Shown piece after piece: positions 61,066-64,000 of a DNA stretch of 64,000 nucleotides; positions within the stretch are counted from its first letter, which is position 1, and each line of letters begins with the position of its first letter. The notes below the pieces were generated by a model that was not told where the DNA came from, did no database searches, and was given only the letters and a program-made list of their open reading frames with translations. The translations under genes and the position numbers were made by a program. Source of the stretch: JACKDX01 sp964640175 (GTDB lineage: Bacteria; Myxococcota_A; Polyangia; Polyangiales; GCA-016699535); the NCBI GenBank assembly GCA_964640175.1, contig CAZXFW010000005.1, positions 124,001 to 188,000 of the forward strand. The letters run 5' to 3'.

Positions 61066-62493
61066 TTACGGAGCTGGAGGCTCTAACTGCACGGGACCCA
61101 CACTGGATGGCACTTCACCACTGTCATCCCCGATGTTGTCGGTATTGCCGTAACCTAAACGCCCATCTGCGCCATTGCCCCAACACCTGACATCTCCGCT
61201 CTCAAGCAGTGCACACACGTGGCTTTCTCCTGCAGCAAGCCGAGCCACCTTGCCTCCGACATCCACAACACCCACGCTTGATGGCACTTCACCACTGTCA
61301 TCCCCGATGTTGTCGGTATTGCCGTAACCTAAACGCCCGTCTGCACCATTGCCCCAACACCTGACATCTCCGCTCTCAAGCAGTGCACACGTAAACTCAC
61401 GTCCAGCCACAACTTGAGTGGCCATCTCTCCCAATGACACCAACCTTGGCGCACAACAAGGCTCTGCACCGGCATCTACTTCCTCCGGAGGTGCGCAAAG
61501 CTCCGGATCGATAGGAAGGCATAAATCTTCATCATCCCCAATAGCATCGGTGTTTCCGTAGCCCAACTCTCCATGGCCATTGCTACCCCAACACGACACT
61601 TCGCCATCCAAAAACAATACACACGTGTGTGAGTAACCTGCAGTCACACGCGAGACCAAGCCTCGCAAGGTTTCGTTAGCCATACCGACAAACGGCTCGT
61701 CGTCAGCAAGGTTGTCTGTGTTTCCGTATCCAAGTTGCCCTTCAGTCCCACGCCCCCAGCACGAGACAATGCCCGTCTGAAGCACCGCACACGTATGCTG
61801 ATGGCCCGCCGAAACATCATCCACAATTTCCATCAAGGCCACTTCATGAAAAAGTTCATCGTCTTCATCATCGCCTAACGTATCGGTATTACCCAATCCA
61901 AGCTGCCCTTCAGCGCCACGTCCCCAACACAACACACGTCCATCGCTCCGTAATACACAGGTATGATCCGTCCCTGTTACGACACGGCTTGAGATGTCTA
62001 AAATGTCAGCAAACCCTTGATTCAAGGGCACTTCATCATCGCCAATCGCTTCGGTGTCATGACGCGCCAACTGTCCGCTGGCGTTATTACCCCAGCATTG
62101 CACTTTGGGGCCTTCGACCAATGCACATGTGTGCGCGCCGCCGGCTGCAATACTAACTGCCTCTGCGTTTAAACTGATCGTATCGCTGGCGTAGGGTAGA
62201 TTAACATCTCCCACGTTGTCTGTGTTGCCAAGGCCAAGACGGCCTAACTCACCAGAACCCCAGCACCGCACTTTGCCCGTGGTCGAAACCGCACAACTGT
62301 GACGCGCTCCTAAAGAAAGCTGTTCCACCACAAACGCATTGGATAACCCACTATCCTCATCCACATCTGCTTGATGCGTATCTTCACTGGTATCAACGCT
62401 ACCGTCTAACATAGGCGTTTGTGTTTTTTTGCCACCACACCCGGATAACCCCACCCAAACCAATGCAACCATTAGCCAGCTTATCCACCGCAT
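61066..62493 (-). CDS. RCC1-repeat lipoprotein
   Basis: A 475-residue protein. A signal ends in lipobox GLSGC, an Asp/Thr-rich linker follows, then about seven RCC1 blades (HTCALVEGPKVQCWGNNASG, HTCVLRSDGRVLCWGRGAEG, LGYGNTDNIGDDSGEVPSS). The usual blade pattern is h-A-G-x-x-H-x-C-A-L...CWG. Two neighbouring blades near the C-terminus are almost identical in DNA. Such secreted RCC1 propellers are multi-copy in myxobacteria and are often on the cell surface. GGGGG before ATG 62491-62493 decides the start. Confidence 0.88.
   Translation of the reverse strand: MRWISWLMVALVWVGLSGCGGKKTQTPMLDGSVDTSEDTHQADVDEDSGLSNAFVVEQLSLGARHSCAVSTTGKVRCWGSGELGRLGLGNTDNVGDVNLPYASDTISLNAEAVSIAAGGAHTCALVEGPKVQCWGNNASGQLARHDTEAIGDDEVPLNQGFADILDISSRVVTGTDHTCVLRSDGRVLCWGRGAEGQLGLGNTDTLGDDEDDELFHEVALMEIVDDVSAGHQHTCAVLQTGIVSCWGRGTEGQLGYGNTDNLADDEPFVGMANETLRGLVSRVTAGYSHTCVLFLDGEVSCWGSNGHGELGYGNTDAIGDDEDLCLPIDPELCAPPEEVDAGAEPCCAPRLVSLGEMATQVVAGREFTCALLESGDVRCWGNGADGRLGYGNTDNIGDDSGEVPSSVGVVDVGGKVARLAAGESHVCALLESGDVRCWGNGADGRLGYGNTDNIGDDSGEVPSSVGPVQLEPPAP
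61103..61390 (-). repeat. Two near-identical 114-base copies within the RCC1 gene
   Basis: Bases 61103-61216 and 61277-61390 differ at only a few positions, and their starts are 174 bases (58 codons) apart. Each encodes the LGYGNTDNIGDDSGEVPSS blade region with CALLESGDVRCWGNGADG. They are a recent duplication or gene-conversion product, and a likely site of copy-number change. Confidence 0.85.
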
Positions 62494-62621
62494 GAAGCCC
62501 CCTTCGCTTACTTTACCAAAGTTCGTGACGGCATCCCAATGCACGCCTTCACTATCGTCTTACCCTATGCTGCAATGTAGTCTCTAAACGCTGCCCAAAC
62601 ATACCCGACACCACAAAATAA

Positions 62622-62650
62622 AAAGGCCCGACGGGGAGAGTCGAGCCTTT
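62622..62650 (-). terminator. Rho-independent terminator after the 55-residue gene
   Basis: The stem AAAGGC-CGAC / GTCG-GCCTTT has one mismatch and is followed on the minus strand by TTATTTTG. It ends the transcript of 62734-62901, unless the three hairpins before it do so. Confidence 0.75.
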
Positions 62651-62654
62651 CCCA

Positions 62655-62732
62655 TCCTATACAGGCAAGTATAGGACGGTCATCCCGGGAGGGGATGTAA
62701 TCTAAGATCGCGGTTGCGTGACTTACGCAACC
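62655..62732. repeat. Three further perfect hairpins in a row
   Basis: TCCTATAC / GTATAGGA (62655-62676, loop of 6), CATCCC / GGGATG (62681-62697) and GGTTGCGT / ACGCAACC (62712-62732, loop of 5). With the terminator next to them they make four hairpins in 111 bases, starting two bases after the stop of the small minus-strand gene. No T-run follows these three, so they are not simple terminators. Confidence 0.7.
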
Positions 62733-62733
62733 A

Positions 62734-62901
62734 TTAAGATTCAAAATCGAGTTCTTTGGGATCGTCTCTTCCGAACTCCTGTTCCGTATTGAACGTTGCT
62801 TCTTGGTATAAGTCGTCGAGGGTAAACCCGATCTTGCTAGCGGGTCGAATCTCTTCGCGTTCAAATTCCTCAATACTGCGATACGTCTTGGGCCCACGCA
62901 T
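62734..62901 (-). CDS. Small acidic protein of 55 residues
   Basis: ATG 62899-62901 with AAGGA before it, stop TAA 62734-62736. The sequence begins MRGPKTYRSIEEFEREEIRP, continues SKIGFTLDDLYQEATF and ends with an acidic tail. It has no Cys, no signal and no membrane helix. Composition and the good ribosome site suggest a real gene. It is divergent from parA and is followed by a row of hairpins. Family unknown to me. Confidence 0.7.
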   Translation of the reverse strand: MRGPKTYRSIEEFEREEIRPASKIGFTLDDLYQEATFNTEQEFGRDDPKELDFES

Positions 62902-63025
62902 GCGTCCTTACCTTCCTATTTTGCGGCAAAATCGTGACCTACCGCTGCTATCCCACATGACCTACGTTGTCCTACATCTGATGACACTCTACCACCCCAA
63001 TCTCGACTGGCAAAAAAACAGCACA

Positions 63026-63054
63026 TTGAATCCTTGAGCGCGGCCTGATAAGAG
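63026..63054 (+). promoter_or_regulatory. Possible parA promoter
   Basis: TTGAAT (63026-63031) and TAAGAG (63049-63054) are 17 bases apart. The predicted start point is next to the GTG at 63062, so the message would have almost no leader. The -10 is a poor match, so confidence is low. Confidence 0.4.
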
Positions 63055-63061
63055 CTGTCTC

Positions 63062-63838
63062 GTGACCTATGTTGTAGCGATCGCCAATCAAAAAGGTGGG
63101 GTTGGCAAAACCACGACTGCAGTAAACCTGGCCGCAAGCCTCGCGGTAGCCGAGCAGAAGGTACTGTTGATTGACACGGATCCCCAAGGCAATGCCACGA
63201 GCGGCCTTGGACGAACCTCAAGCGACATTCCCTTTGGCACGTATGAACTTCTGCAAGGGGCTACCAGCATGCAAGAAGCCATTGTTCATGCGGATCTGCC
63301 ACATTTACACCTAATTGCGGCCTCTCCCGATCTAGCCGCCGTGGAAATTGAGTTTGTGAATTTGCCTGACCGGGCGCTTCGGCTACGTCAGCAAATTTCA
63401 TCTGCACGGGAAAATTACGATTACATTATAATTGATTGCCCCCCGTCCCTGGGCATTCTCACACTCAACGCGCTCGCTGCGGCTGACGCCGTGCTTGTCC
63501 CGATGCAATGCGAATATTACGCCCTTGAAGGGCTTTCTCAACTGATGAACACCGTTGAACGGGTGCGTGGCTCGCTTAATCCTTCGCTTCGGGTGGATGG
63601 CGTACTGTTGTGCATGTTCGATCCTCGAAGCAATTTGTCGACGGAGGTGGCCACTGAGCTACGTAAACACTTTCACGTTTACAACACCGTAATCCCTCGA
63701 AACATTCGCTTGGCGGAAGCGCCTTCGTACGGGAAACCCATTATTCTGTATGACTCAGCATCCAAAGGCTCGGCTGGATATTTGAATCTGGCGCGCGAAA
63801 TTCTAAGCGGACCTCCGACACCTCAAGTGGCGGCCTAG
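63062..63838 (+). CDS. parA: Chromosome-partitioning ATPase ParA/Soj
   Basis: A 258-residue ParA of the short chromosomal (Soj) type. It has the deviant Walker A KGGVGKTTTAVNLAAS near residue 11, LLIDTDPQGNATSGL, and IIIDCPPSLGILTLNAL (Walker B). The start is GTG with no ribosome site. It precedes parB by two bases. ParA-ATP binds the nucleoid and pulls ParB-parS complexes. In many bacteria parAB lies near oriC, often beside gidA/rsmG, but these are not seen upstream here. No parS-like sequence was found in the window. Confidence 0.95.
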   Translation: MTYVVAIANQKGGVGKTTTAVNLAASLAVAEQKVLLIDTDPQGNATSGLGRTSSDIPFGTYELLQGATSMQEAIVHADLPHLHLIAASPDLAAVEIEFVNLPDRALRLRQQISSARENYDYIIIDCPPSLGILTLNALAAADAVLVPMQCEYYALEGLSQLMNTVERVRGSLNPSLRVDGVLLCMFDPRSNLSTEVATELRKHFHVYNTVIPRNIRLAEAPSYGKPIILYDSASKGSAGYLNLAREILSGPPTPQVAA

Positions 63839-63840
63839 TT

Positions 63841-64000
63841 ATGGAAGAGCCTTTAAAGCCACCAAAACGGCGACCGCTCGGACGTGGACTCGATGCATTG
63901 TTGCCCGCAGCGCCTGGAACGTCCTCATCGGCGCAAACGCTTCACATCGCCGTTGAAGAACTTCATCCAAACCCATCCCAACCTCGCGGCTTGTTTGACG
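63841..64000 (+). CDS. parB: Chromosome-partitioning protein ParB, N-terminus (cut by window end)
   Basis: The first 53 residues, from ATG 63841, are of ParB type: KPPKRRPLGRGLDALLPAAP and then IAVEELHPNPSQPRGLFD. The basic GRGLDALL start and the ELHPNPSQPR stretch begin the ParB/Spo0J CTPase domain. It starts two bases after the parA stop. The protein continues beyond the window. Confidence 0.93.
   Translation, partial: MEEPLKPPKRRPLGRGLDALLPAAPGTSSSAQTLHIAVEELHPNPSQPRGLFD

Noticed and set aside
62902..63061. parS site next to parA
   Set aside because: No sequence close to the usual 16-base parS palindrome was found here or elsewhere in the window.

Overview
The window looks like a chromosomal segment from a myxobacterial or deltaproteobacterial lineage (Myxococcota/Bradymonadota-like). 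This is inferred from gene content, not from a marker gene. Pointers are a PEGA-domain Ser/Thr kinase, a PilA/PilR type IV pilin block with a sigma-54 promoter, many Cys-rich or RCC1-type lipoproteins, a HARE-HTH/nuclease fusion and a GspE-N/GAF protein. Base composition is moderate, near half G+C by eye. A run of 10 Ns at 58335-58344 shows that this is draft sequence. No rRNA, tRNA, CRISPR array, insertion sequence or prophage was seen.

Layout. 1-1.1 kb: partial siroheme/heme fusion CobA-HemD. 1.3-8.5 kb: UspA, DUF192 lipoprotein, glycosyltransferase-methyltransferase pair, TPR protein, large membrane-anchored glycosidase-like protein. 8.6-11 kb: PEGA kinase. 11-15.2 kb: type IV pilin block (two prepilins, PilA, a TPR protein, PilR). 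15.3-18.4 kb: enoyl-CoA hydratase and a BamB-like/YfgM-like pair. 18.5-24.5 kb: housekeeping genes on the minus strand (aspartate kinase, flippase-like protein, ribE, ribD, nrdR). 24.5-27.4 kb: mnmA and a cysteine desulfurase. 27.7-32.1 kb: a patch of Cys-rich or acidic lipoproteins, one split by an in-frame TGA. 32.2-36.9 kb: receiver-histidine kinase, GspE-N/GAF protein and a methylmalonyl-CoA mutase large subunit. 37-43.9 kb: HARE-HTH/nuclease fusion, PHA-granule-type protein, ddl, metH. 44-47.2 kb: lipoproteins plus two apparently frameshifted genes. 47.4-52.7 kb: cysteine-synthesis operon. 52.7-58.1 kb: phosphoesterase, an ATPase pseudogene with two amber codons, Rieske protein, MetAP, MATE and ACT proteins. 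58.2-59.1 kb: diguanylate cyclase broken by the assembly gap. 59.4-62.5 kb: two lipoproteins. 62.6-64 kb: a previously unlisted 55-codon gene, a cluster of hairpins, then parA and the start of parB.

The most interesting system is 47461-52669: an Rrf2 regulator, CysK, a ThiS/MoaD-like carrier ending in GG (CysO-like), a CysM-like synthase, a JAMM peptidase (Mec-like) and a compact AprA/AprB-like pair. Together they look like a protein-thiocarboxylate route to cysteine with its own APS-reductase-type electron-transfer enzyme, placed in an assimilatory setting. ATP sulfurylase, sulfite reductase and the carrier-activating E1 enzyme are not in the window.

A second theme is interrupted reading frames: one TGA, two TAGs in one ATPase, a T-tract frameshift, a probable C-terminal frameshift, and a four-base repeat slip beside the assembly gap. 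Some may be assembly errors and some true pseudogenes.
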